From Rhodoblastus sp963703385 (GTDB taxonomy: Bacteria > Pseudomonadota > Alphaproteobacteria > Rhizobiales > Beijerinckiaceae), in contig OY969816.1 of NCBI GenBank assembly GCA_963703385.1, positions 1,736,001 through 1,800,000 of the forward strand: a stretch of 64,000 bases of DNA, written 5' to 3'. Numbering within the stretch: the stretch's first letter is position 1; each line of letters opens with the position of its first letter. Below, piece after piece: positions 25,489 to 33,615 of the stretch. The notes beneath the pieces were generated by a model, which did not search any database, was not told the origin of the DNA, and saw nothing but the letters and a program-made list of their open reading frames with translations. The translations under genes were made by a program, and so were the position numbers.

Positions 25489-27029
25489 CCCGGCTCTCCC
25501 TCGGCCAGCGCCCGGATCGTGGCGCGCGCCCTCAAGCCCGGATAGGCGCCGCCGAGGGAAAAGCTGCCGCCATTGGCGCGCGCCAGCTCCTGGACGATCG
25601 ACAGGCCCAGGCCATGCGAGGGCTTGGCTTCGCCGCCGTCGGGCCCGGCGGCGCCGTGGTCGCGCACTTCGATCATCAGCAGACCGTCGCGCCAGGAAAC
25701 CGCCACGTCAATCCTCCCAGGGGCGTATTTGCGGGCGTTGTCGAGGAGATTGACGAGAATGCGTTCGAAGGCGCTGGCGTCGAAACGCAGCCTTCCCGCC
25801 GCCGTGCAATGGGTTTCGCACCGACAGTGCGAAGCCGAATACAGCCGCGCGTAGCGGGCGACGACCCGCCGCGCCAGGTCGCAAGGGTCGGCGGCGACGA
25901 GTTTCGGCGCCGCTTGCGCATTGCGTTCGCCGAAAATGGTTTCGCCCGCCAGCGCGTCGAGCCGGTCGATTTCCTCGGTCAGCACGGCGCAATAGCGATC
26001 AAGTCCCGCGACATCGCCGGCCTTGCGGGAAATGAGTTCGGCATAGAGCTTGAGATTGGCCAGCGGGGTGCGCAGGTCGTGCGACAGCCGCGTGGCGAGC
26101 GCCGCCCGCGCCGCCGCCTCGGCCAGCCGCGCCTTGTCCGCTTTTCGCGCCTGAAAAACCAGCAGCAGCCAGACCAGGGCGAGCGGCGCGGCCAGCGCCA
26201 GCCGCCCGAACACGCTGTGGTCCGGCGTCCTCGGGCCGACGACATCGACCGCCCAGCCGTGCAGCGCCCCGTTGAGGAGAAAGCTTTCATAGCCTTCGGG
26301 CGCCAAGCCCTCCTGCCAGATCGGCTGCCCGAAAGGATCGCGCAGGCGGAAGGCCCAGCCGGGAAAATCCTTGGCGCGCTTGGCCAGCGCCGCGATGAGA
26401 TCGGGAAAGATGAAACGCGCGTTGAGGGCGATGCAGTTTTCCTTGCGGGTCTCCGCCGCGCCAACGCGCACGCATTCGAAATAATATTCGCCGGAGGCGT
26501 CGGGGAACCAGCCGTCGACGAAATCGCCGTCGCGCAGCAAGCTCGCGACCCCGATCAGAGTCCGCGCCTTTTCCTCCCACATTTTCGGCCCGGCGAGCGG
26601 ATCCTCGGGCGGAAAAAGGGTCTGGTCGCCCAGGCGGATGACGACCAGAAGACCCTGGTCATAGCTGGAAATCACCCGCCACAGGGCATTGGGCGGGTCG
26701 AGCCCTTCCGCCGCCGCGCGGTTGACATTGGCCCGCGCGAAAGCGGCGAGATTGGAAACCTCGCCGGCGGCGACCGCCCCCACGGTCGCGGCCACCACTT
26801 GCGCCCGGCGCCGGGAATTCTCGCGCAGGGCGCGATAATCGGCGTCGAGCCATTGCGCGGCGAGCAGCGCGACGAAGCCGAGCGGCAAGGCGTAAAGCAG
26901 GGCCTGCCGCGCGGTCGCCGCCCAAGAATTGGACCAAGAATTGGACCAAGAATTGGACCTGGAATCGGACCTGGAATTGGACCTGGACCCCGGCGCGCGC
27001 GGCGCGAATTTTTCCAAAAACGATTTCAC
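25485..27029 (-). CDS. Membrane histidine kinase
   Basis: About 514 residues from a GTG start at 27029, chosen because AGGA lies 7 bases upstream; an open frame continues further but would overlap the divergent pxpB. Layout: a low-complexity cytoplasmic N-terminus with Ser/Asn/Trp/Arg repeats (residues about 15-36), TM1 (LLYALPLGFVALLAAQWL), a periplasmic sensor of about 210 residues, TM2 (LALAAPLALVWLLLVF), the phospho-acceptor H317 in RLSHDLRTPLANL, N box NLLDNARKYA and G box GLGLSIV. It pairs with the regulator that follows. The periplasmic domain has no family I recognise. Confidence 0.9.
   Translation of the reverse strand: MKSFLEKFAPRAPGSRSNSRSDSRSNSWSNSWSNSWAATARQALLYALPLGFVALLAAQWLDADYRALRENSRRRAQVVAATVGAVAAGEVSNLAAFARANVNRAAAEGLDPPNALWRVISSYDQGLLVVIRLGDQTLFPPEDPLAGPKMWEEKARTLIGVASLLRDGDFVDGWFPDASGEYYFECVRVGAAETRKENCIALNARFIFPDLIAALAKRAKDFPGWAFRLRDPFGQPIWQEGLAPEGYESFLLNGALHGWAVDVVGPRTPDHSVFGRLALAAPLALVWLLLVFQARKADKARLAEAAARAALATRLSHDLRTPLANLKLYAELISRKAGDVAGLDRYCAVLTEEIDRLDALAGETIFGERNAQAAPKLVAADPCDLARRVVARYARLYSASHCRCETHCTAAGRLRFDASAFERILVNLLDNARKYAPGRIDVAVSWRDGLLMIEVRDHGAAGPDGGEAKPSHGLGLSIVQELARANGGSFSLGGAYPGLRARATIRALAEGEPG
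26923..26988. repeat. 12-bp tandem repeats in the kinase N-terminus
   Basis: Five full 12-bp units plus a half: three of CAAGAATTGGAC, then CTGGAATCGGAC and CTGGAATTGGAC. They encode alternating S-N-S-W and S-N-S-R segments just before the first membrane helix. The unit is in frame. Confidence 0.95.
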
Positions 27030-27152
27030 GTCTTTCCTTTCGCCGCCTCCTCTTTCGGGCGCCCGGATTTTTGCGCGCGATTTGCCAATGCGCCACAAGT
27101 TGCGGCAAAAAAGAAGAGGAAGGCAAAAAAGAAAAGGAAGGATCGCGAAAAT

Positions 27153-27908
27153 TTGTCTGACCGCCGCGCCGAACCCGAAAAACCGCCCGCCAAAAAGGAC
27201 CGTAACGGCGTCCTTGCCCTCGGCGACGCCGCCGCGACCGTTTTTTTCCGCGCGCGGATCGCGCCGGAAGTTCACGCTCAAGTCCGCGCCTTCTGCGCCG
27301 CGCTCGCCGCCGCGTCGATCGCGGGCGTCGAGGAATGGGCGCCGGCTTTCGGCTCCGCGACCGTGTGGTACGACCCCGACCGGATCGCCTTTGCCGAACT
27401 GGCTTTGCTGCTCGCCGCGCTGGCCCAGGCGCCCGACGCCGAAATGCCGGAAGGCGCGCTGTTCGAAATTCCCTTCTGCGCCGAGGGCGATTTCGCCCCC
27501 GATCTCGACGAGGTCGCGCGGCTTAAGAATCTGACGGCGCGGGACTGGCTCCAAAATTTCGGCGAATTGACGCTTGAGGTTTATATGCTCGGCTTCCAGC
27601 CCGGCTTCGCCTATCTCGGCGTGCTGCCGGAAAAACTTTCGGTCCCCCGCCTCGCCACGCCGCGCCCCAAAATTCCGGCGGGCTCGGTCGCCATCGCCGA
27701 TTCCATGTGCGCCGCCTATCCTTTTGCGAGCCCCGGCGGCTGGCGCCTGATCGGCCGCACCCCGGCGCCGCTGTTCGACGTGACGAACGAGGCGCGCCCC
27801 GCCCTGCTCGCGCCCGGCGACCGCGTGCGCTGGCGCGCAATATCCCGCGCCGAATTTTTCGCGCTGGAAGGTTTTTGCCGCGCCGACGACTTGCGGGTAA
27901 AGGAATGA
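27153..27908 (+). CDS. pxpB: 5-oxoprolinase subunit PxpB
   Basis: A 251-residue KipI-like subunit of the ATP-dependent 5-oxoprolinase, which opens 5-oxoproline to glutamate. Family motifs are VYMLGFQPGFAYLGVLP, RLATPRPKIPAGSVAIA and the ending PGGWRLIGRTP. There is no good ATG; a TTG at 27153 preceded by AAGGAAGG at about 11 bases is preferred. Its stop overlaps the pxpC ATG (ATGA). It is divergent from the histidine kinase gene. Confidence 0.92.
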   Translation: MSDRRAEPEKPPAKKDRNGVLALGDAAATVFFRARIAPEVHAQVRAFCAALAAASIAGVEEWAPAFGSATVWYDPDRIAFAELALLLAALAQAPDAEMPEGALFEIPFCAEGDFAPDLDEVARLKNLTARDWLQNFGELTLEVYMLGFQPGFAYLGVLPEKLSVPRLATPRPKIPAGSVAIADSMCAAYPFASPGGWRLIGRTPAPLFDVTNEARPALLAPGDRVRWRAISRAEFFALEGFCRADDLRVKE

Positions 27909-28912
27909 GCGCGCGGCTGAGTGTTTTGCGCCCCGGCGCCGGCGTCACGGTCCAGGATTTCGGCCGCAAGAATTTTCGCGCTTTGGGCGTCGCGCTTTCC
28001 GGCGCGCTCGACCAAAAATTTCTCGCCGCCGCCAATTTTTTAGGCGCCGCGCCGGAGGGCGCCGCCGGGCTCGAAATCCTGCTCGCCGCGCCGGAGTTGC
28101 GCGTGACGGAAGGCGCGGCGCGGATCGGCCTTGCCGGCGATTTGGTTGGCATGATCGAGCGTGCCGAGGGAGGGCGCGAGGAAATTTTCTCCTGGCGCGG
28201 CGTGGTTTTGCGCGCAGGCGACGTTTTAAGCCTGAAACTCGGGCGCGGCCCGGCCTATCTCGGCTTTTCCGGCGGGCTCGACCTGCCCAAGGTTTTGGGT
28301 TCGCGCTCGACTTTTTTGCGCGCGGGTTTTGGCGGCCTGGAGGGCCGCGCCTTGCGCGCCGGCGACGCGCTTTGCTGCGGCGCGGCCGAAGGCGGCGATG
28401 TTTCCGCCCCGCCTTTTTCGCACCAGGCCGGCCTGATCCGCTTCATCCCCGGCCCGCAAGACGATCATTTCACCCCCGAGGCCCAGGAATTGTTGGTGTC
28501 GGCGCCATGGCGCGTCGGCGCCGACAGCGACCGCATGGGCCTGCGCCTCGCCGGCCCGCGCCTCGCCCACACTGCGAAGGGCGCCAATATCGTCTCCGAC
28601 GGAGCGACTCCCGGCGCGATCCAGGTCCCCGGCGACGGCCAGCCGATCGTCCTGCGCGCCGATGGACAGACTTCTGGGGGCTACGCCAAGATCGGCTGCG
28701 TCATCTCGGCCGACCTGCCAAGACTCGCCCATCTCGCGCCCGGCGATGTTTTGAGCTTTGCACGAGTCGATCACGAAGAAGCCGCGGCGGCGCGGCGCCG
28801 GGCGCGCGAGATTTTTGAACAATGGCGCGCGCGGGTCGCGCCGGCGGGCATTTTGGACGACGGGAAATTATGGACCGAAAATCTGATCAGCGGCGCGACA
28901 TCGGGCGAGTGA
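27905..28912 (+). CDS. pxpC: 5-oxoprolinase subunit PxpC
   Basis: A 335-residue KipA-like (biotin-dependent carboxyltransferase-like) subunit. It has the family start VLRPGAGVTVQDFGR, the strand LGFSGGLDLPKVLGSRST, and the nucleotide-related motif SDGATPGAIQVPGDGQPIVL followed by ADGQTSGGYAKIG. Starts on ATGA overlapping the pxpB stop. In most genomes pxpA follows directly; here it lies 3.8 kb away behind foreign DNA. The following gap (28913-29192, 280 bp) shows no gene. Confidence 0.95.
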   Translation: MSARLSVLRPGAGVTVQDFGRKNFRALGVALSGALDQKFLAAANFLGAAPEGAAGLEILLAAPELRVTEGAARIGLAGDLVGMIERAEGGREEIFSWRGVVLRAGDVLSLKLGRGPAYLGFSGGLDLPKVLGSRSTFLRAGFGGLEGRALRAGDALCCGAAEGGDVSAPPFSHQAGLIRFIPGPQDDHFTPEAQELLVSAPWRVGADSDRMGLRLAGPRLAHTAKGANIVSDGATPGAIQVPGDGQPIVLRADGQTSGGYAKIGCVISADLPRLAHLAPGDVLSFARVDHEEAAAARRRAREIFEQWRARVAPAGILDDGKLWTENLISGATSGE

Positions 28913-29192
28913 AAGGCGCGTCTCGGTTTCAACGCCGGCTTCCGGTTCGTTCCTGCGCGATTCCCGCAAGGTTCAAATATCAAACCCGACAGGCCTGCAT
29001 GGGCGCGAGTTTGCGGTGTAATTTTCAGCAAATCTGCGCAGCGGCTTTGGGGTAAAATCGGCGTGGTTTTGAGAGACGCCGCGCCACTCGCTCACAGTTC
29101 CATAATCGGCCTTGCGTGACACATGCGTGAGGTCCGGAATTGGCGTGGCTGGCTCTACATTAAGGCGTGCCCTTGTTCAACTCTACGCAAAT

Positions 29193-29738
29193 CTAAATGG
29201 CAATGGTGTAACCTACCACGCGTGCCTTCTGGGAACCGACACAGACGGGTGTCGTAAACACTTGCTCGACGCTCCCTCCGCTGTCCCGAAGTCGGCCTAG
29301 GTGGCCCAACCACGGCTGAGGCGGGATGCCGCTGTCAGGCATGGGATATACCAACAAAAATAGGTGGCGCTTAGATTCCAAAGGTAGTCTCGCCAACCTT
29401 TCAACGTCGCGGATTACGTCCGATATTTGGCTGGTGATCGGCCGTGCTGAGTTAGGTCCGTACTTCTGTTCGTAATTGGTAACACACGTCTTGAGTTCGA
29501 CCCAGTTCTCGTGTCCATAGACATCCCGGCACCAAAAGTCACAACGCTCTTGACCGCCCGATGGGTAAGCTCGTTCCAGCGCCATCTCAATTTCGGGAAA
29601 CTGCCGGATGAACAGTTTGAAGACTTCGATCTGCAACCAGCTCTCACACCGTTTGCGGGTCGCCGCGAGGCGGGAAATCACATCGGCGTCCTCGAAAAGA
29701 ATGCTTCGAATGGTGTCGGCAATAAAATCGATCAGCAA
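29193..29738 (-). CDS. Putative PD-(D/E)XK nuclease-fold protein
   Basis: About 181 residues if started at the TTG at 29738, which has AGGGA upstream; an ATG at residue about 53 of this form is the alternative. No named family is recognised. The middle contains RCDFWCRDVYGHENWVELKT, with Asp, then about 14 residues later E-L-K, the pattern of PD-(D/E)XK nuclease folds. The flanking part is helical (IADTIRSILFEDADVISRL, LQIEVFKLFIRQFPEIE). Base and codon use are less GC-rich than surrounding genes. It is divergent from a protease gene with about 50 bp between. A DNA-cleaving role is inference. Confidence 0.55.
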   Translation of the reverse strand: MLIDFIADTIRSILFEDADVISRLAATRKRCESWLQIEVFKLFIRQFPEIEMALERAYPSGGQERCDFWCRDVYGHENWVELKTCVTNYEQKYGPNSARPITSQISDVIRDVERLARLPLESKRHLFLLVYPMPDSGIPPQPWLGHLGRLRDSGGSVEQVFTTPVCVGSQKARVVGYTIAI

Positions 29739-30381
29739 ATGGAAAATCCCTGCCTTAAGGCGCGATGGAGCAATGTGGAGCAAACCAATGATGACGGCAA
29801 ACGTTTTTCGTCGCACCTTCTTTATTCGATATGGCGATGCGACCGGCACGGCGTTCACCATTGAACAAGATAAGCGACAATATCTCGTCACGGCAGCACA
29901 TGTTTGCGAGGGCATAAGAGATGGCGATGCAATTTTCGTTAAGCGCCATGATCGCTGGGCCGAATGGCCGGTGAAAATCGTCGGAATAGGCGGCCATGGC
30001 ATGCTAGAAGCGGACGTGGCAGTTTTTGCTTTGCCGCACCAAATTTCTCCGTCATTTCCGATGCCCGCGACGTCGCAGGGCGTCGTTTGGGGGCAAGAGG
30101 TGTTTTTTCTGGGCTATCCTTATGGATTGCATACGACTCTTGACGTAAATAACGGCTATCCGTTGGCGATGATAAAACGTGGCTTGATGTCAGGTAGTCG
30201 GGGAGACAAAAGCGGAGACGAGACGTTCTTGCTTGACGGCCACAATAACCCAGGCTTTTCCGGTGGCCCAGTTGTCTTCCGACCGCATAGCAATGCGTCG
30301 CTTGATTTTCAGGTCTTGGGGGTTGTGAGCGCATACCGAACAGAAAAAGTAGATGTTTTTTTTGAAGGGAAGCCTACCGGC

Positions 30382-31648
30382 CCTCACGTATCCCCTCATT
30401 TTAAATGACCCCGAAAGCGTCGGAGAAAGCAGAGCTTTGGCGTAGGAGATCCTGGTATCGCTCGATGAGGGGCCGGAGTCTCTTCTCCGGCATGTTGGGG
30501 ATCAGGTCATAGAGCAGGCAGCCTTGTCGGAAAAGGGAATGGACGCGGCGCTTGACGGTGCTGGTTCTCAGTTGCCGGTCCATTCCGAGGCTTTCGCCGG
30601 CGGCGCCCAAGAGCGTCAGCAGCAGGATGGCGAAGGCGTTGAGGAGCAAGAGGCGGTCGCGGCGTTGCGGATCGTCGATCCTCAGCGCGTTCATGCCCAT
30701 TCCAAAGCGCAAATCCTTGCTGTCTCGAAAGCTGGGCTCGATGGTCCAGCGTTTGGAATAAAGCTTGATGATCTGCGGCGCGGAGAGCGCGCCGCCGCTG
30801 GCGGCCAGATGCCAGGCCTCCTTCATGCCCGCGGCCTTCACGCATACGACCGCCCCAACCCTTTGGCGGGCGGCGGACACTTCGGCGTCGCGCAGTTTTC
30901 GCGCTCGCCCGCCCTTGCCGACCCAATCGGCGGCCAACCGGGTTTCGCCATCGGCTGCGCTGACGTGGATGTTGCCGCGAAAGCGGATGACATATTGAAA
31001 GCCAAGGCTGCCCAGGAATTCGAATAGTTTGATATCGCCAAAGCCGCGATCGGCCAGAATCGTCGCCGTCACGCCCTCGGGCAGCAGCGCCTTCAGCCGG
31101 GACAGGCACAAATCCTCGAAATCGTTGCGCTGGTCCTTCAATTCGTCCTTGTCGACGGTCAGCCAAAGCAGCGGCGTGGCTCTTCCGTGGCGCGTGACGA
31201 GATGCAGCGCGAGCGTGGACTGATTGTCGGGATCGAAATCCGTCCAGTCCATCGCCACGACGATGTCGCGCCGCGCTCCAACGACTTCGGGAACCCACGA
31301 CCCGAACAACTCCCAAGGAGCCACGCCCGCGTTGCTCAGCAGCCGGTCGACCTGCTTGATCGCCGACTTCGCGATCAGTCCGCGCGCCGTCGCCAACGCC
31401 TGTCCGATCAGGCTAACCGCGAGAGCCGCCCCCGTCATCACTCCAAGCGTCCCATTCGCCAAAGACAGAATGCGTTTGGCGTGCAGGTCGTCAACAAAGA
31501 CGCGGCTCACAAATTCATGAACAAAATCAAATCGCTCCTTCGGCGCGCGCATCGCTCTCCCCAACCGGCAGATTCTCCGTCACGCCGCTCGGAAGAATCC
31601 CAAATTCGGGCTTTTTAAAGTCACGCAAAAATGAGGGGATTCATGAGG
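30382..31648 (-). mobile_element. IS4-family insertion sequence
   Basis: A 1267-bp element. Terminal inverted repeats of 21 bp agree at 19 positions; the right end on the minus strand starts CCTCATGAATCCCCTCATTT and the left end starts CCTCACGTATCCCCTCATTT. It is flanked by the direct repeat ACCGGC (30376-30381 and 31649-31654), the target duplication. It holds one transposase gene and sits inside the protease gene. Confidence 0.9.
30401..31549 (-). CDS. IS4-family DDE transposase
   Basis: About 382 residues. DDE catalytic residues are seen in VVAMDWTDFD, ATILADRGFGDIKLFEF and the YREK-type signature YSKRWTIEPSFRDSK, typical of IS4 transposases. The stop codon TAA overlaps the left terminal repeat. 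An upstream in-frame codon at 31564 could also be the start. No internal stop is seen, so the element may be active. Confidence 0.93.
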   Translation of the reverse strand, partial: RAPKERFDFVHEFVSRVFVDDLHAKRILSLANGTLGVMTGAALAVSLIGQALATARGLIAKSAIKQVDRLLSNAGVAPWELFGSWVPEVVGARRDIVVAMDWTDFDPDNQSTLALHLVTRHGRATPLLWLTVDKDELKDQRNDFEDLCLSRLKALLPEGVTATILADRGFGDIKLFEFLGSLGFQYVIRFRGNIHVSAADGETRLAADWVGKGGRARKLRDAEVSAARQRVGAVVCVKAAGMKEAWHLAASGGALSAPQIIKLYSKRWTIEPSFRDSKDLRFGMGMNALRIDDPQRRDRLLLLNAFAILLLTLLGAAGESLGMDRQLRTSTVKRRVHSLFRQGCLLYDLIPNMPEKRLRPLIERYQDLLRQSSAFSDAFGVI

Positions 31649-31824
31649 ACCGGCCTCACCAGCCCGATGAATACAGGAATTGTCGTTTGTCCGTCGATAA
31701 AGCGTGTCACAGATTTGATCGCGGCTAATCCGATCGGGCCAGAAATCACAACCTGAAAAGTAAGATTGAACCTATCGGCGGGCCGTTCTGTGCGAAAATC
31801 AAGAATTTTATAGTGCGAACCGCG

Positions 31825-31842
31825 CCCATTGAAATCAATGGG
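31825..31842. repeat. 8-bp perfect inverted repeat
   Basis: CCCATTGA and TCAATGGG arms with a 2-nt centre, between the end of the protease gene and the toxin gene promoter. There is no T tract. It may be a binding site; the rest of 31757-31920 shows no gene. Confidence 0.5.
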
Positions 31843-31922
31843 TAATTGTCATTATGCTGACTCCCGGTTTCGACTGACGTTGGCGGCTGTTCATCAACCA
31901 GCACGAGAATCCTTGCAGCCCG

Positions 31923-31952
31923 TTGACATTTTTGCCAACATGCTGGTATCTT
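31923..31952 (+). promoter_or_regulatory. Promoter with internal palindrome for the toxin-antitoxin pair
   Basis: TTGACA at 31923-31928 and TATCTT at 31947-31952 with an 18-bp spacer form a good sigma-70 type promoter. Between them CCAACATGCTGG (31935-31946) is a near-perfect palindrome, in the position expected for autorepression by the antitoxin. Confidence 0.55.
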
Positions 31953-31965
31953 TCAAACACGCTCA

Positions 31966-32291
31966 ATTTCCTGGCTCAAGGCGGCCCGTCGCGATTTTGA
32001 GGATTTCCCTCAAGAGGTTCAGTTGCAGACGCGGCGCGCGCTCACCTTGGCCGCCGCGGGCGGCAAGAGCGACAAGGCCAAGCCGTTCAAGGCGTCGATG
32101 GCGGCGTATTCGAAATTGCTCTGGCGCATCGCGGCGACGCTTTTCGCGCGATTTACGCCGTGCAGGTCGGTGAAGATATCTGGGTCATTCACGCCTTTCA
32201 AAAGAAGTCGAAAAGCGGAATCAAGACGCCGCAGACGGACGTGAATCTCATTGGTGAGCGCTTGAAGCGGTTAAAGGAGGCGCTGAAATGA
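31966..32291 (+). pseudogene. HigB/RelE-type toxin, frameshifted
   Basis: Two frames together give a phage-derived Gp49/HigB-like toxin. The first frame reads SWLKAARRDFEDFPQEV and ends with KSDKAKPFK at about 32090; the second continues GGVFEIALAHRGDAFRAIYA, then VIHAFQKKSKSGI and GERLKRLKEALK, stopping at 32289-32291. The shift occurs near 32088-32093 (TTCAAGGCGTC); one extra G there would restore a single frame. No clear start codon exists in the first frame, so the 5' end may also be damaged. The TGA overlaps the antitoxin ATG (ATGA), typical of translationally coupled toxin-antitoxin pairs. Confidence 0.8.
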
Positions 32292-32635
32292 CAGACAAAG
32301 AGCTTGAATTGGCGCGCGGCGGCGGAAACGTCTTTCGCGATTTCGGCGACGAGAATCCCGATCTCGAACAAGCGCGAGCCATTCTCGCCGCGAAGATTGT
32401 TCGCACACTAGACCAACGCAAACTTTCGACACGCGAGGCCGAAAAGCTGACGGGCGTCGCGCATTCGGAATTTTCGCGCATCCGCAACGCGCGGCTCGGA
32501 CGCTTCACCCTCGACCGGATGATTCAAATTCTTGGCAAGCTGGATCAGCAGGTCGAAGTTTCGGTGTCGTTCAATCGACGCCGCGTTTCGGACCCGGCTG
32601 GCGCTCATGCTACGGCCCTGCGACCCTGTGGCTGA
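32288..32635 (+). CDS. HigA/XRE-type antitoxin
   Basis: A 115-residue protein with a helix-turn-helix of the XRE/HigA kind (LDQRKLSTREAEKLTGVAHS, then FSRIRNARLGRFTLDRMIQI). Its ATG overlaps the toxin stop. GGAGG lies just upstream inside the toxin gene. The last 20 or so residues read into the spacer before a GC-rich hairpin and may be a modified tail. The antitoxin frame is intact although the toxin is broken. Confidence 0.88.
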   Translation: MTDKELELARGGGNVFRDFGDENPDLEQARAILAAKIVRTLDQRKLSTREAEKLTGVAHSEFSRIRNARLGRFTLDRMIQILGKLDQQVEVSVSFNRRRVSDPAGAHATALRPCG

Positions 32636-32673
32636 GGCCATTTGGGTGGGGCGACATCTTGAAACGTCACGGG

Positions 32674-32713
32674 TTCTCCCCCCACCCCAACCCTCCCCAC
32701 AAGGGGGAGGGAG
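32674..32713. repeat. Short palindromic element upstream of pxpA
   Basis: C-rich sequence with the hairpin CCCTCCCC / GGGGGAGGG at 32691-32711. It shares the motif with the larger element at 55862-55975 and is the likely edge of the foreign insert. Confidence 0.6.
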
Positions 32714-32743
32714 TCGCCATCCAATTGAACGTTGTGGCCCCGC

Positions 32744-33514
32744 ATGACCCAAAAAATCAACCTCAACGCCGATCTCGGCGAAAGTTTTGGCGCCTGGCGC
32801 ATGGGCGACGACGAAAAACTGTTGGGCGTCGTGCAATCGGCCAGTCTCGCCTGCGGCTTTCATGCCGGCGATCCCGTCACCATGCAGCGAACTGTGCGCG
32901 CGGCGCTTGAGGAGGGCGTCAGCATCGGGGCGCATCCGTCCTATCCCGATCTGCAAGGTTTTGGGAGGCGCTCGATGCGCTGCTCGGCGGAGGAAATCGA
33001 GGCTTTGGTCCTCTATCAGATCGGCGCGCTCGAAAGTTTCGCCAAAGCCGAAGGCGGGCGCGTCAGCCATGTAAAACCGCATGGCGCGCTCAGCAACAAT
33101 TCCTGCCGCGACGCCGCGCTGGCGCAAAGCATCGCGCGCGCCATCAAGGCCTATGACCCAAAACTGATCCTGCTCGCGCCCGCCCATTCGCGCCTCGCGG
33201 AAGCCGGGGTTGCGGCGGGGCTAAAAGTCGCGATCGAGATTTTCGCCGACCGGACTTATGAGGACGATGGCGCGCTGACCCCGCGTTCCGAGCCGGGGGC
33301 GGTCCTGTTTGACGCCGCCGCCTGCCGCGCCCATGTCGCCGCCATGCTCGACGCCAAGGGGCTGGTGACGCGGAGCGGAAAAATCCTGCCGACGCCGATT
33401 CACAGCGTCTGCGTCCATGGCGACGGGTCGCGCGCGTTCGAGACCGCGCTGACTTTAAGGGAATTCCTGAGCGAAAAATTTTTTCTGGCGCCGCTCCCGG
33501 CCCTGTTTGGCTGA
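32744..33514 (+). CDS. pxpA: 5-oxoprolinase subunit PxpA (LamB/YcsF family)
   Basis: A 256-residue PxpA starting MTQKINLNADLGESFGAW, the family N-terminal signature, then ACGFHAGDPVTM, GAHPSYPDLQGFGRR and VKPHGAL. It completes the 5-oxoprolinase with PxpB and PxpC. It is separated from pxpC by the foreign segment 28.9-32.7 kb, so it must use its own promoter or rely on read-through. An upstream GTG/ATG region at 32732 is possible but adds only four residues. Confidence 0.95.
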   Translation: MTQKINLNADLGESFGAWRMGDDEKLLGVVQSASLACGFHAGDPVTMQRTVRAALEEGVSIGAHPSYPDLQGFGRRSMRCSAEEIEALVLYQIGALESFAKAEGGRVSHVKPHGALSNNSCRDAALAQSIARAIKAYDPKLILLAPAHSRLAEAGVAAGLKVAIEIFADRTYEDDGALTPRSEPGAVLFDAAACRAHVAAMLDAKGLVTRSGKILPTPIHSVCVHGDGSRAFETALTLREFLSEKFFLAPLPALFG

Positions 33515-33615
33515 ACTGCGCTCATGCGCCGTCTTGCGCCGTCTTGCGTCGGCGCGCGGGGCGATTATGCTCGCGCGCAAATAGCGTGCAAAGCAAGTCC
33601 CGACAGGAGCGCCCA

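Larger units (their letters stand above)
29788..31756 (+). pseudogene. Trypsin-like serine protease gene interrupted by an IS4-type element
   Basis: The visible 5' part (29788-30381) encodes 198 residues with the serine protease triad: His in YLVTAAHVCEG, Asp in EADVAVFALP and Ser in NNPGFSGGPVVF. The 3' part resumes after the insertion at 31655 and encodes about 33 further residues (NTGIVVCPSIKRVTDLIAAN) to a TGA at 31754. Removing the IS with one target copy restores an uninterrupted 231-residue protein in frame, with the join at GKPTG / LTSP. The interrupted form reads into the IS terminal repeat and stops after a few false codons. The catalytic residues are all upstream of the insertion, so a C-terminally altered product might still be made. 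GGAG precedes the ATG. Confidence 0.85.

Noticed and set aside
26923..26988. CRISPR or VNTR outside a gene at the 12-bp repeats
   Set aside because: The units lie in the coding sequence of the kinase, are in frame, and have no spacers.
27030..27554. N-terminal extension of the histidine kinase to 689 residues
   Set aside because: It overlaps the divergent pxpB coding region and reads as pxpB antisense; the GTG at 27029 has an RBS and a coherent membrane layout.
32080..32100. Programmed ribosomal frameshift in the HigB-like toxin
   Set aside because: No slippery heptamer or following pseudoknot is evident, and the 5' start is also missing, so decay is the simpler explanation.
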